Origin: Carallia brachiata
Lineage: Eukaryota; Streptophyta; Magnoliopsida; Malpighiales; Rhizophoraceae
DNA length: 64,000 nucleotides
Direction of reading: 5' to 3'
Assembly: GCA_021464245.1 (NCBI GenBank)
Contig: JADCRB010000098.1
Coordinates: forward strand, 372,001 to 436,000
Positions within the stretch are counted from its first letter, which is position 1. Every line of letters begins with the position of its first letter. Position numbers and translations under genes: made by a program. This document shows, one piece after another, positions 12,381 through 24,540 of the stretch. The notes beneath the pieces are model-generated. The model did not search any database. It saw only the letters and a list, made by a program, of their open reading frames with translations, and had not been told where the DNA came from.

Positions 12381-13191
12381 TTTAATGATTAAAACTTAAA
12401 ACCTATATTTTAGAGATTATAAGTTTTAATGTGATGTGGCGCTTGTGGTGATGAGAAAGGCTAGCCTAATGGACTAAAAATAAATCATTTACACCCATTA
12501 CAAGAGTTTGTAGTTAGTCGTGTTTTTATGTACTCAATTTATGTTCAAGTTTCCTTAGCTACAATCCCTCTAACAAAAAGTTAGTCATTTCATTATAAAG
12601 CATTATAAAGCAATTATTGAATTCCAAATTTGATAATCGTTGTAGTCATTTAAATAGAGATTCGCTTAGCGTTATATTATTAAAATAAGTCCTAGATTTA
12701 ATCCGAATGTCAATGGTAACCCATGTCAAACTCCGCTTACCCGAGTCGATGCACTTCATCGGATGCAGAGTTGGATAGTTAATTGGTCGGCGAAATGATT
12801 TCACCTGGCAGCTCAAAGTTATTGGGCATAAAACCCATCATTACAACATACCTAAGTGATTTGTTTATAGCAATGGTTCTTTTCTCATTTATATTGATGC
12901 ATAAAGCAGGCAATATTAAAGTTCAAAGATTCGATATTGACCCGTAGATGCTTTGAAAAAAAGAATATCGTGGGTATCAGAATGGAAGGAGAATGGACAC
13001 CAGAAATGTTCGAGGCAGCTATGACAATTGAGCCAGCGGTGCATTCAAATAAATAAACCTGGAAAAGCAAATCATTATTTCTGTATTATTTACAGTTTCA
13101 GTCACATGAATCCCATTAGAATTTAGAGCTACTTTCTCCTTGTCACCGATGCATCCCGAAGGACAAAGGTTAAGACAATCTACATTCACAA

Positions 13192-16100
13192 TCACAGGAA
13201 GAATCCCATCATAATTGCCCCAAGCAGCCACTGTAATTGAATTGGTCCATTATTCAAATGACCAAAGCTGGACTCACGTGCCGCAGCTCCAGGGGCTGAG
13301 GCAATAGCAGCAGTTTCAGCTAGGTCACATACTCCAGATGTCATATTTGGCTGCAAACAAGTTCATAATCATTCATCAAATTAATGCGTAAATTCCCATT
13401 TTTTCCTGAAACAAAATTGAAACTTTATCCATAAAAGTTGGGGATGCGAGTTTCGCAAGGTTGTTAGCACACCTTGCAAGACGCAATATTTCCGCACCCA
13501 CAAACCAGATGACCATTTGCAACATCTGCAGCTTCCGGAGCACCCCCACCATCACTTCTCTGTCATGTTCATTCAGAATTGATTAAGCCTACCTCAATCA
13601 GATTCGAGTATTTATAAGTTCTCTGCTTACTTTCTGCAAACAATTAATTTGTAAATATGTGTTATACATACCTTGTAAAAATCGACTGCAATGAAGTTAG
13701 TCCACCTCTTACCCGCTGCTTCATAGCAGGTGTTCACCATCGCCATCAAAGGAGCAGAATTATCCTTGCAGGCTTCGGTTAAAACTGGTGCATCAGGAAA
13801 GTAGTTCACTAAGACCAGCGACCTTGTTGTCGTGTTCATGGCAGGTGATTCTCCGCGATTTGGACACGAGCCAGCTTTCATCCCACCTTTCCCATCTGTG
13901 ATTTCCACCGACTTAATCAATCCAAATTGGTCAATGTTTCTGGTAAAAATTTTGTTGTTTGGAGTGCTTGATTGGACTCACATTGATTCTCAACCACATA
14001 TCTCCAGTTATAGGCAATTCCTTCGGCAGCCTCCTTCCAAGCCTTTGAAGTGAAAACCAATAAACGCTGATTCTGCTGCAGCATATCGTCAACTGTTGGC
14101 CAATCGCCGCCACTTTTGGGCATCCTAGATACAGGGAACCAATATTTCCTTAGGCCAGCCGCATCAAACACTTTATTCAGGCCATCTGGCGACGTAACAT
14201 AGTCTTCAATGAAAATAGTGACAATTTCTGATGGATTCGCTTCAAGGAAAACTTGAATCTCTTTCAACACATTAATTGCAGGTTGCTGGCATACCAGAGT
14301 TCAGATTAACCCATTAGGTCGCTCCAAATAACTATTTCACAAGTCATAAGATTTAAATTTGTATAATTGATACAAACATTGATGTGTACTCAACACTCAC
14401 AAAAGCTGTAAAATTGTAGCATTTTCCTCCAAAGGAGTGACACAACCAGATGTCATTCTCAAAGTCATACATGTCCAGCATCAATCCTCTTACACCATTC
14501 TGCAATTATAAATAAATAAATAAATAAATAAATCTGAGTGAAGACTCTCACGAAGTGGGATCCATGCTAAGATCTAACAAGGCCATCAAGGACCAGGTCC
14601 ACCCATTAATGACTCCGTCAGAAATAACTCAAGTTATCCATTGCCTATAGCCAGGTTGACTTGTTTCACAATGAAGACAATGTTAAAAAGACAAAAAATG
14701 TCTCTCAGGTAATTGTCTCAGAATTAAAACACTAACTGCAATATACCTACTACATGGAAACCAATCTGCAAGTCATATTCCCATGTGAAATGTTTGTCTT
14801 TTGTTTATATACAGTCTTGGATTAAATTTTATATGATGAGGGTCAACTAGCTGATTAGCGTGTCATTTATATTACTTTACTCGCGTGATGAATCACGTAT
14901 GAACATTTTCGAATTTAAAAAGCCTATTATAGAATTTATCCGCCCGGAAGGGATACTTTTAATACGACATTTCGTTCGGTATTTCCCCGCATAGTACCGC
15001 ATGAGCTGACCTTTTCTTTTTATTACCAGAAAAGCACAGCTCATCGCTTGGTTTTTCATCATTCATTAAGAAAAAAGTCCCAATACACAGATCGGCTGGC
15101 TGGACCTATAAATAGACATAGAGGTGAGTCCCATTTTCAAAAAATCACAAAAAATTATTTTAAAAAAACAGTTTGAATTTTTTGTCTAAAAATACCTGAT
15201 TTATAGTAAAGATGGTGTAAATTGCAACAAATATGAACACAAATTGCAATGAGTTTAAAACATTTTTTAAGTAGTTTTGTTGAAAAACACTATTATTTTG
15301 GTTATAAAATCATATCATTTTCATTGCAAAATCAAGTGTGTTTTGGTGAGAAAACTTCAAAAATTCAAAAAAAAAAAATGACACCTGAGACCCACCATAC
15401 AACATTAGTTACGTCCAACCGATGTCTGAAAATTGGGCGTCCATCTATGTTTTCCCGGAAGAAAAGGAGGGCAAAAGACGGCAATAATAATGGTCAGAGC
15501 ACACCTAACGCATACAGTTCGGGACCGAATGCAGTGGTGGGTACTTAAAGATTCTTTCTTTCACATGGACAAATGCTATTGTACAAGTTGACAACAATGG
15601 CCAAACATTAATGTTTGTATTTTCTTAATTTCTTCGATTATCGTAGCTGGTCGTCACATGATTGATGCTCAATCAGCTAACTAACCGCGACCAGGTCATT
15701 TATCTCGGCCAGGTTGTACGAATCATCAAATCATGATCATGAATGAAGCGTACGCAAATGAAACTCCAAAAGCTAACGTAAACCAGTCGCCTTAATCCAA
15801 TCCCAATTAAGTTGTTCATAAAAACCACAAAAGCAGTGTTTACAAGCCCCGTTCGGTCAAAATAGCGAAAGGCCCAACCGCAAAAACCAGAAGACTGATT
15901 TGACCTACTCTAAAATATTGATTATATAATTGAGGCAAGGACATTTTGGTCAGTGCACAAGAAAAGTCCAATCTTTTTCTAGTTTTCTTTCAGGATTCCC
16001 ATGGACGGAATAACATTTTGACCCAACCAGTGAAGGAGATGAAAGAACATACATTGAGCTGACTAGTGATGGAGTCCTGCTGGTTCGTTGGGGACAGAAT

Positions 16101-16775
16101 TATAGACCCAGTTGCGGACCTCGCTCCCAACCGGGCATACGAGTTGTGGGTTGTTAGCCACGTGTACCGATTGAAGGGCAATCCATTCACCTGCATGTTT
16201 GTCAAAATTGGCAAACTTAAGACCAGAAAACAAAACCCATTACTTGCATAACGTTGTACAAACGAACGAACGCACGCACGAATAAGCCAACGGTGTCCTT
16301 TTGATGTGAAGGAGAGAACTGACAGTTAATTATATGCGGACCTTTGAAGTGGGAATGACGGGCTGAATTCTGGTGCATCGCGGCAGTAAATTCCCGTTTG
16401 CTACACATGTTTCGCAGTGTAGCCCAGTGTCGCAGTTGCGGTCTGCTATGCATGTTTGTCCTTCCTGAATCATATGATCATACTAATTACCAGGCGATTA
16501 TCGGGTTTGAGTTTGAAATAAAAAAATTTAAACCCAGAAAAAAATCCAAAAAAAAAAAAAACAAACAATTGTCTGCAGAATCAAAATATGAAAGCTACCC
16601 ACCTTAGAAGCAGTGGAGAGACCGAAGAGAAATGTTGCTGTTAAGAGGGAAGCAATGAAAATTGTTCTCTGTAAGTGAAAAGAAAGTTAATTTCCATGAA
16701 AGTAGAGCACAATATGATAGAGAGAGAGAGAGAGAGAGAGAATAGTACTGGGTGATTGCTTGCCTGCAAATGCAT
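13192..16775 (-). CDS. PI-PLC X-domain protein, GPI-anchored, plant type
   Basis: Nine exons on the minus strand: 16775-16764, 16668-16603, 16464-16342, 16190-16053, 14499-14401, 14285-13982, 13895-13672, 13559-13473 and 13350-13192. Phases agree throughout and give 403 residues. A signal peptide ([17 protein letters not shown]) is followed by a Cys-rich segment ([18 protein letters not shown]) and the PLC-like X domain. The two expected histidines are present, His82 in LTTHNSYA and His134 in WLCHSFGG. The protein ends in a hydrophobic tail ([15 protein letters not shown]) that fits a GPI-anchor signal. Family members are extracellular, membrane-tethered PLC-like phosphodiesterases resembling At1g49740/At3g19310; their substrate is not established. 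Intron 1 would be a GC-AG intron. Intron 4 is 1.55 kb. The last exon must read through a possible GTGAGT donor at about 13278 to reach the tail. The first four-codon exon is the least certain part. Confidence 0.88.
16719..16740. repeat. (AG)11 microsatellite in PLC intron 1
   Basis: Eleven AG units in a row. Read on the gene's strand they form a (CT)n tract 50 bases upstream of the exon-2 acceptor, so they could act as a polypyrimidine stretch. Confidence 0.9.
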
Positions 16776-17999
16776 TATTGGTTTTGGTGTTATGTTCTGA
16801 TATAGGTGCAGGGATTTGGGGCTGTATATGTTCTATCTTTTGGCTTGTTTTGAAGTTTCTTTCCGATGAACATTATTTGAACCTGTGAACAAGAAGAACA
16901 GGATTTGGGAACCAAAATATTGTTTGAACCCAAGGGAAAGGACCAAAAAAAAAATTAAAAGAGGCCATGAAGAAGACACGTAGACGTGGATGATGGGCGG
17001 TGGAGGAATACGCATGAAGAGTGGCTTCAATACTATTTATTTTGTAATTTGTTAACGACTCCCCTAAGTCAACAATCTTTTTAATTTTTTTCCCTAAATT
17101 CATAAATTATGAATTTATAATGACAAATTGAAAACCTTCCATAGGATATTAATTAAATAGTAACTATCCTATTAAAAAAAAAATTGTTATCTCAGAATCT
17201 TGGATAATTTAAATTTTTATGTTGCAGGTTTTGAAATCTAATCCAGAAAATAAGGTGTTAGATTTAAGAAAATCAAGAGCCAATATTCTTACTTAGTTAA
17301 AAATCCAACAAGTCTCTTAATAAGAAAAAAAATATTCAAGTCCTAGCACAGAATTAGAAATCCAAGACAGAGAAAACGAAAGAGGTCTAAACAATGATCA
17401 AATTGGGGCGGGAAGATTCTCTTCCTGTTTCATGCGGGCCAATGTGGCGAAACAAAAGGCCCGTGGCTGACTTGGGCTTCTGCAGATTCAGTTCCTGGGC
17501 TAACAGAAAACAGAGTTCATTTAATACGTATCATTTCTCATTTTGGATTCCCTCGCGAGTTACAAGCTATGGAGCACGACAGTGGGCGTAATCCAGTTCT
17601 GTTATTATTGTTATCAATCATCATTAAATTTTTTTTAATTGGAAAATCATTGTATTAATTAAATAAATCTAATACGAAAGCATCAAAAAAAACTTATACA
17701 AGGTAAAAATAAAAACAATAATCATATCATAATTTACAATTAATATGATCATAATGATCATTTACTAACTGACTATAACGCCCAACAAAACTTTCGAATG
17801 AAAGCACCTACTGAAGTAAGTTTAAACTTATCTAAATCGAGATTTTTGCTAAGTGTAAATTAGTCGGACAGAGTTACACCAAACAGTCAAGTATCGCACT
17901 TTAATTAAGTTATGATAAAAATCGTGTGGGTACGTCCGCCATTGATTTCTAAACAAATAAAACTACTAACATATATATACTTATATATTTGTAGACACC
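16776..17999 (-). promoter_or_regulatory. 5' flank of the PLC gene
   Basis: This is the upstream region of the minus-strand PLC gene and contains no gene of its own. It is of mixed composition up to about 17040 and A/T-rich further out. A 65-codon frame at 17394 has no recognisable domain. No definite promoter element is visible. Confidence 0.35.
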
Positions 18000-18640
18000 A
18001 CACATCACCCATTCCAAAATACAAAAGCAAAAACCATTACCTTCAGCAGCAGTAGCGACGGTCGAGGGGGGGACGGCAACAATGTTGGCGGAAGCATGGC
18101 TGGCTACTGCAGAGGTGTGATCGGCAGTTGGGAAGTGTGGCGGTGGGGGTAGAGGCGATAGCAGAAGCAGCGGTTTTGGGAGCGGCACTGGCAACGTCAA
18201 TTTCTGCTTCAGCAGATTGCTTCAACAGTCTTGCTGGTGGCCGGTATGGCGGTATCGGTAGTAGAGATTATGTTGGAGTCAACTGCCCCGCCACCTGGTA
18301 TGATGATGTTGGCGACCAGTTCGGTAGTAGGGACAGCAGCTCCTGCGGAGGATACGACATTTCCGACAACGGCTCTGGCAATTGAGACGACGAAAATTGA
18401 GATTGACTGCTTGGGGACCTAGATCGGGGCCTGGGGAGGCTGTAGGTGATGTCGTTAAGGGTAGATCTAGCCAAAAGCAAACCAAAAAACCCCCTGTTGA
18501 AGTAGCAGTGAGGAAGAGACGAGGAGGAAAGACGTGGGCCTGAGGGAGAGAAGACTGAGAAAGGAAAAAAAGCAAATTTAGGGACTTAATGACTGACCAC
18601 CACCACCGGTCGAAAAGAGAGAGAATTCTAAAAGAAGTAA
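18000..18640. other. GC-rich, repeat-like segment
   Basis: The stretch is rich in GGCNGT/GCNGCN patterns and is open in several frames on both strands (60-98 codons). It encodes Ala/Val/Gly/Ser-rich strings on plus and Pro/Leu/Ser-rich strings on minus. Openness on both strands reflects composition, so I do not call a gene. It may be a fragment of a repetitive, arabinogalactan-like gene or an old transposon. It ends in a GA-rich tract at 18600-18660. Confidence 0.35.
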
Positions 18641-18701
18641 GAGAAAGAGAGTTCCAGAGAAAATATTTAAGAGGGAGAAGTTAGGGTTAGGTGTAAAAAA
18701 A

Positions 18702-19170
18702 GTTCGAAATTTTTAAATTTTTATTTATTTAAATTTTAAATTTTTTTGAAATTTTATTTTAGTTTTAAAATTTTTGATTTTATTCTAAATCAGTCCTTCC
18801 GTTAGTTAAACCGTTAAAAATTACTGTTCAAAAAAAATTTGTTAAAAAGGTAAAATATAATATTTCAATTCACCAGTTAATAGAAATACTTTGTATAATC
18901 TTAAAAAAAATAAAATAAAAAATAAAAAATCTAAAATCCCAACTTACATGTTACTATTTGAAAATAAAATATACGTATTTAATAACAAAAAAAAATATTT
19001 AAATAGTATATTTTACATTTTTAAAAAAATTTTTATTAGTAAACAGTAATTTTTAACGGTTTGACTAACGGAAGGACTGATTTGGAATAAAATTAAAAAG
19101 TTTAGAACTGAAATAAAATTTCAAAAAGATTTAGAATTTAAATAAAAAAAATTTAAAAATTTAAGAATTT
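18702..19170. mobile_element. foldback MITE, family 4 (copy 1)
   Basis: About 470 bases with long inverted arms. AAATCAGTCCTTCCGTTAGT at 18787 and ACTAACGGAAGGACTGATTT at 19064 are exact inverted partners, and the similarity continues outward for about 80 bases and inward through CCGTTAAAAATTACTGTT. The loop (about 18850-19020) is A/T-rich but not palindromic, which gives the element an orientation. A second copy in the opposite orientation lies at 52098-52575. No transposase is encoded, so the element is non-autonomous. Confidence 0.85.
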
Positions 19171-19814
19171 TTTTAATGCTTGTTCCGGAGAACTTATCCA
19201 GCGTAAAATTTATCAATCATCACTAACCGACGACAAATGCTTGGGTAATGGAACCGAATTGTAACATTAACAACGAGAAGAGTAAGTGAGTGGGCCGAAG
19301 TTTGAGACTACCGAATACTACAAGCAAGGGCCCATTTTCCCATCCCCTCCACGACAAGCAGAGCTCAAATATATTTCCCATCCGGGCAATGCCACAATGT
19401 GCTAGATTACTGTGCCGAAACATAAAGTATGCATGAAATTTTGAACGGAAAAGCACCAAAGGTCTAGTGGCAAACGGATGGATTGTTCCATAATAAAATT
19501 ATAGATTTGATTTCTTGCTAAAGTATTTGGTGAAAATAAATTTATGGTGTGCACTAGTTAGTAATGCTGTTTAAATTTTAAGTCTACTCTCCAAGTTATT
19601 TTGTAGAAATAGCCTACTAACATATACATCATAATCTGCGGACTAAAATTCTACCATTGTATTTTGTTTATTAAAAAAAAAAACAAAAGAGAAAGGAGAA
19701 TCAAAAAGGAAAAAAAAACGCATTTTTTTTAACCCGGCACATAAATTATCAATATTTGATATAATTGTTTGAATTTATTTATTATTTAATGTGTCTGACA
19801 CGTATTTTGATGTC
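19171..19814. other. intergenic spacer
   Basis: There is no gene here. A 78-codon minus-strand frame at 19223-19459 has no domain. The rest is A/T-rich. Confidence 0.4.
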
Positions 19815-21010
19815 TACAATTATTTAATACGAATGCTTAATAAGAAAACCCATATTTAAAAGAAAAAAATGCTCCTACTCAGTAGCTTAGAATGGGTCGC
19901 CTGTGCAACACAAATCACACGTGATACAGGATCACATGTATTTTGTTCTTTTTTTTTTTTTGTACAGTATCACATGTAAATAAAGCAATCATTGACGATT
20001 GGTCGCATCTTTAATTAATCATTATTAACTATTTTGTGACCTTTCCCCTTTGCTTAGAAATTGTTTATGATTCCAGAGAGACCCGTGCCCACACAGGGCA
20101 GAGACATGCTCAAAATCGCTGCTGCCTATTCCTCTCTCATCTCACTGCATTTGATTAGACTTGAAACAAGTTGTGGCGGGTCCCTTTTCAGCTTCGACTC
20201 CAAATGTCCATTGATAATATCTCACGTGCTGCACTTCAATCTCTATGACACAATATTAAGCCGTTTGGTTTGGGCCTCGCTCCATGCGATCTGATTTTAT
20301 ATTAAAAGATGTATAGCATACTGGCGATTACTTGCCAGCTGACCGTAATTTCATTTGTTAATATCATCATTTAATTTTTTTTTAAATATATTTATTATTT
20401 AAATATTAATAAGATCGAGTGAAGTTTTATCACTGCGTGCTCAATAATTGTTAAATTGTGAATTCAATATTTGTATTTTAACCAGATCTTTTAGACCGAT
20501 AATAGAATAAAAGTTAAAAGAGTGAGAATCAGAATTAAAATTTAAATTAATTATATAAAAATACTTTTGATCACTATTAAAACTACTTCGGATGGTAAAT
20601 ATAAGACCTCGAGCAAGAAAGAAAATTCAACACTAAAATAGCAAGGATTTTTCATATAGAAAACGCTAACTTTCGTTATTTTTTAGGATTTTTGCAAAAA
20701 GGGAAGCAAGGTGCCTCATTTTTTTTTTTTAATTATTAGAGTGCCTCAACTTAGCCTTAACACTCATTAAAAAAAAAAAAAAAACAACTTAGCCTTAAGC
20801 CAAAAAGCCTTCCTTACACCACTTGACCGGGGGTAGATGAGGCCCTCCATGACTAGAAACAGAAATCCTCATTCCTCCGAAAAATAAAAAAATAAGAAAA
20901 CTTCCCGTCAATTATTTTCGAAAAAATTTAATTTTTCCAATTTCGTTGGTCATCAGATCCATTAATTAGTTGATTATGCTTGTCTCAAAAGACATCCCGG
21001 ACTTCGGACA
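19815..21010. repeat. tandem duplication, copy A
   Basis: A unit of about 1.2 kb that recurs directly downstream as copy B. Matching landmarks include GCTTAGAATGGGTC (19885 versus 21077), GATTGACGATTGG-type sequence followed by GCATCTTTAATTAA (20004), CCCTTTGCTTAGA (20047 versus 22847), TCCCTTTTCAGCTTCGA (20180 versus 22980) and GACATCCC..ACTTCGGACAT (20990 versus 23885). The unit is non-coding. A CACGTG G-box at 20223-20228 is kept in both copies. Confidence 0.88.
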
Positions 21011-23905
21011 TAATTATTTAATGAGAATGTTTAAAAAGAAACCCATATTAAAAAAAAAAAAATGCTCCAACTTAATGGCTTAGAATGGGTCTCCAATGCA
21101 ACACAAATCACCTGTGATACAGGATCACATGCAGACAAAGCAATGATTGACGATTGGTTGCATTTTTAATTAGGCATAAAAGTTAATTTCTCTTACAAGA
21201 TTTTAACTTATTTTAAGTTTTATTTATAATTTTTTTTATTTAAATTTAGTCTATAATATTACATTCGTTAATTTAATTCGGTCATTTCGTCCATAACTAT
21301 AACACCGTTAATTTTATTGACGTGGAGTGACAGAGTTTGACATGTTATCAATTTTTTCGTTGAGGTGGCATTTAAGGCATAAAAATCAATTTGACCTACA
21401 AAATTTTAACATATTTTAGAATTTACCTATAACATTTTTTTATTAAAATTGGTCCATAATATTGTGTCTTTTAATTTAATTTGATCTTTTCGTATATAGC
21501 GTCGTTAACTTCATTAATGTAGCGTGATGATGTTTAATACATTATTAATTTTTTCATATCAATGTGTCACGTCAATATCTTTTATTGACGTGATATTTTT
21601 AAAATTAAGAGTAAGTTTTAGAAAAAAAATAATAATAATAACTTGAAGAAGAAAAGAAATTTTTAAAGATTTTATCGTTCCTGTCATAAAAATCAAATCT
21701 CAAGCAGTGTCCCTCGCGAACTTCTCATCAGTCCTATTTATTATATGAAATTTGGGAATATTTTTTTTGATATTTCTTTTAACAGGAAAAAAAAAAGAAA
21801 TACTAAAATTTTTTTTTCTTATCAAAATGTCAAATAAAGGTAATATTCTCTGTCTGAATGGTAAGAAAACTGCAAATGAGGGTGGATGGGTTAGAATAAG
21901 TAGCGGTGCAGTTCGAGAAATATAGTTTTCAGCAGTTCACTAATTTTTTTTCAGTGCGTGGGTGGTAGGATCGAGAGGATTGACGCATGATTTTTTTCAA
22001 AAAGATGGCTCCGTACTGGCAATACTAATAGTGGCTGGAGGCAGTGGTGACAGTTTGATGAGAAAGTAGTGGCAACGATCAAAAAGAAAAAAATTAAAGA
22101 TGAAGATGACAATGATTTTCGCTGAATTTTATTTATTTATTTATTTTGTTAAAAAAACAGAGGTATTCAAGTGAATGTATATTTATAAATTTTAGTTTTT
22201 TTGTTTTGGTTGAATTTATAGAATGTGATTTTTAGTGTAAGATGTTTGGTTTATATTTTAAAATTTTGTTGTAGTTAAACTGATTTTTTTAAAAAATTAT
22301 TACTCTTAATTTTAAAAATACCACGTCAACAAGAAATGCAGACGTGACATGCTGACATGGATAAATTATTTAAGTGTTATTCTCTGTCGCGTCATATCTG
22401 CCAAGTTAATGACGTTATGAACTAAAGACAAAATTAAACTAATAGACGTAACGTTATGAACCAATTATAATAAAAAAACGTTATGAGTGAATTTTAAAAC
22501 ATGTTAAAATATTGTAGGTCAAATTGACCTTTATACTTTAAATGTCACATTAGCAAATACGTCATCATTTTTTTCCATGTCAACATGTCACGTTAGCAAT
22601 AGACGCTGACGTGACATGCTGACATGAAAAAAATTAATAATGTGTCAAACTCCGTTACGTCACGTCAGTAAAATTAACAATATTATGGATAGAACGATCA
22701 AATTAGACTGACGAACGTAATACAATTGATTAAATTTAACAAAAAAAAAATGTTATAAATAAAATTTAAAATAAATTAAAATCTTATTAGTTAAATTGAT
22801 CTTTACGCCTTTTAATTAACCATTACTAACTATTTTGTGACTTTTTCCCTTTGCTTAGAGATTGTTTATTATTCCCAAGGGACCCGTGCCCATACAAGGC
22901 AGAGACATGCTCAAAATCGCTGCGCCGGCTACTCTCTTTTACACTGCATTTGGTTGGACTTGAAACAAGTGGTAGCGGGTCCCTTTTCAGCTTCGATTCC
23001 AAATGTCCATTAATAATACCTCACGTGCTGCCACTTCAATCTCTTGCACTCAGCATTAAGTCATATGGCGTAAAGCCTCGCTCCCTACGATCTGATTTGT
23101 GGTAAAAAATATATTGCTATGTATATTGTTACTCGGAACTAGAGAGTAATGCATTTATTGATATCTTCATTTAAATTTTATTAATTTTAAAAATTAATTA
23201 TATGAATATTGATGAAATTACATAAAATTTTATTACAACTCACTCAACGATTATTGAATTATGAACCTGACAATTAAATTTTAATGACATCTAACTTATA
23301 ATGGAATAAGGATCCAACGCTTTTTTTTTGGGTTAAGAAAGAGTGACAGAACAAGAAGTTAAACCTAAATCAATTACATAAAAACACATTTGATTACAAT
23401 GAAAACTAGTAGACTACCATTTGGGCTAGTTTATATCAGACCTCCAGCAAGAAAGAAAATTCAAAAGTAGAATAGCAAGAATTTTTTATATAGAAAATGT
23501 GAACTTTTGTAATTTTTTAGGATTTTTTTTTAAAAAACGAAACAAAGTACCTCAACTAAGAGCGGGTGGGTAGATGAGGCCCTCCACGAAACAGAAATCC
23601 TCATCCCTCTGTAAAAAATATAGCAACCGACAATTATTTTTAAAAATATATATTAATTACTACTACGCAATTACACAATTTGTAATATGTAGAAAATACG
23701 TAATATCTAATGATTTACTTTTTATTTTTTAAATTTAATATATTTTTTATAATTTAATAATTTAAATTTTTATGTGTTAACTTTGTACATATTATTATAT
23801 ACTAACATAATTTTTTCTAATTATATTTTTTCAATTTCGTTGGTCATCAGATCCATAAATTAGTTGATTATGCTTGTCTCAAAAGACATCCCATACTTCG
23901 GACAT
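21011..23905. repeat. tandem duplication, copy B, split by a transposon
   Basis: Copy B begins right after ACTTCGGACAT of copy A and ends with the same motif at about 23905. Its 1.25 kb of duplicated sequence is interrupted by the element at 21173-22809. The retained G-box lies at 23022-23027. Because the following gene is the receptor kinase (start 24541), this copy may be part of its distal promoter. Confidence 0.88.
21173..22809. mobile_element. Mutator-like foldback element with 9-bp target duplication
   Basis: The element starts GGCATAAAAGTT and ends in the inverted form ATCTTTACGCC. It is flanked by TTTTAATTA at 21164-21172 and at 22810-22818, a perfect 9-bp direct repeat, which is diagnostic for Mutator-superfamily insertion. 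Copy A of the surrounding duplication has the uninterrupted site (CTTTAATTAATC at 20009). Each terminal arm is about 450 bases and consists of two direct copies of a unit of about 200 bases (starts near 21173 and 21380 on the left, mirrored near 22545 and 22809 on the right). The core (about 21640-22290) has no long reading frame, so the element is non-autonomous. Confidence 0.88.
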
Positions 23906-24540
23906 TCTTTGCTTCAACTATTATAACTTTTCCGTTTTCGTCTTCCTAAATAAAAGCTCTTTGTTTTTTCATTTTATGAAAAGAACGACTTTCTTCCTGA
24001 AACCTGAATACTTTCATCATCTGCTGCATTTGGCAATTTTTCAGGGGCACAATTCTGTTTCATGGTTGCAAACTCCAGATTTGATGGACAAAAGTGAACC
24101 ACTTTGCACAGTGAACCCACAATTTTTACATCAATGCTCCACATTTAGAAGTTAGTTGCGGTAACCACCCTCTTGCTGCCTTGATGGCAAGTTGGCAACA
24201 CATCGATGACCCTACCAAGGTCATGGGTTCGCGGAATGGTAGCATCAAAAATTAAAGAAGTTAGTTTCAGGACCTCCACTTGTCTGGTTTATTTAATTAA
24301 AAGAATTTGAATTGTAAAATGTTATAAATTTAAATTTTGTTAAAATTAAGTGATGGAATTAAATTTATAACATGTAAGTAAGATAAAAGAGAGGGTGAGT
24401 TTTCCATTTTCCCATGTAATGAGCTGTGAGAAAACAAAGAAGTCGCTCTTACTGCTGTCCTTTGCACCTAGGTGCTGTCTTTAACACCTGCTCACTCTCT
24501 GTCTGTCTCTCTTTCTGGGATAAAGTTTCCTTCTTTGGCC
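23906..24540 (+). promoter_or_regulatory. promoter and 5' UTR of the receptor kinase
   Basis: The sequence leads directly to the start codon at 24541. The last 60 bases are pyrimidine-rich (CTCTCTGTCTGTCTCTC), typical of plant leaders, and the start context is GGCCATGGTG. A poorly defined tRNA-like block with GGTCATGGGTTCGCGG lies at about 24220. No TATA box is certain. Confidence 0.45.

Larger units (their letters stand above)
9961..13191. other. intergenic DNA 3' of the PLC gene
   Basis: No gene is supported. A possible minus-strand SINE lies at 10385-10490. The stretch 12030-12380 is less A/T-rich and may contain a decayed coding fragment. The 200-300 bases next to 13192 should hold the 3' UTR of the minus-strand PLC gene. 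Confidence 0.45.

Noticed and set aside
15249..15548. 99-codon frame inside PLC intron 4
   Set aside because: It is Lys/Asn-rich with homopolymer runs and no domain, on the strand opposite to the host gene.
18128..18575. Ala/Gly/Ser-rich frames of 63-98 codons
   Set aside because: All frames on both strands are open because of composition. There is no start context, signal peptide or recognisable repeat protein.
20061..20294. 77-codon frame in the tandem duplication
   Set aside because: The equivalent frame in copy B (22851-23105) is shifted and not conserved as protein, so the unit is non-coding.
24180..24260. Possible tRNA gene with GGTCATGGGTTCGCGG
   Set aside because: No acceptor stem or anticodon arm can be folded. 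At most it is a SINE relic.
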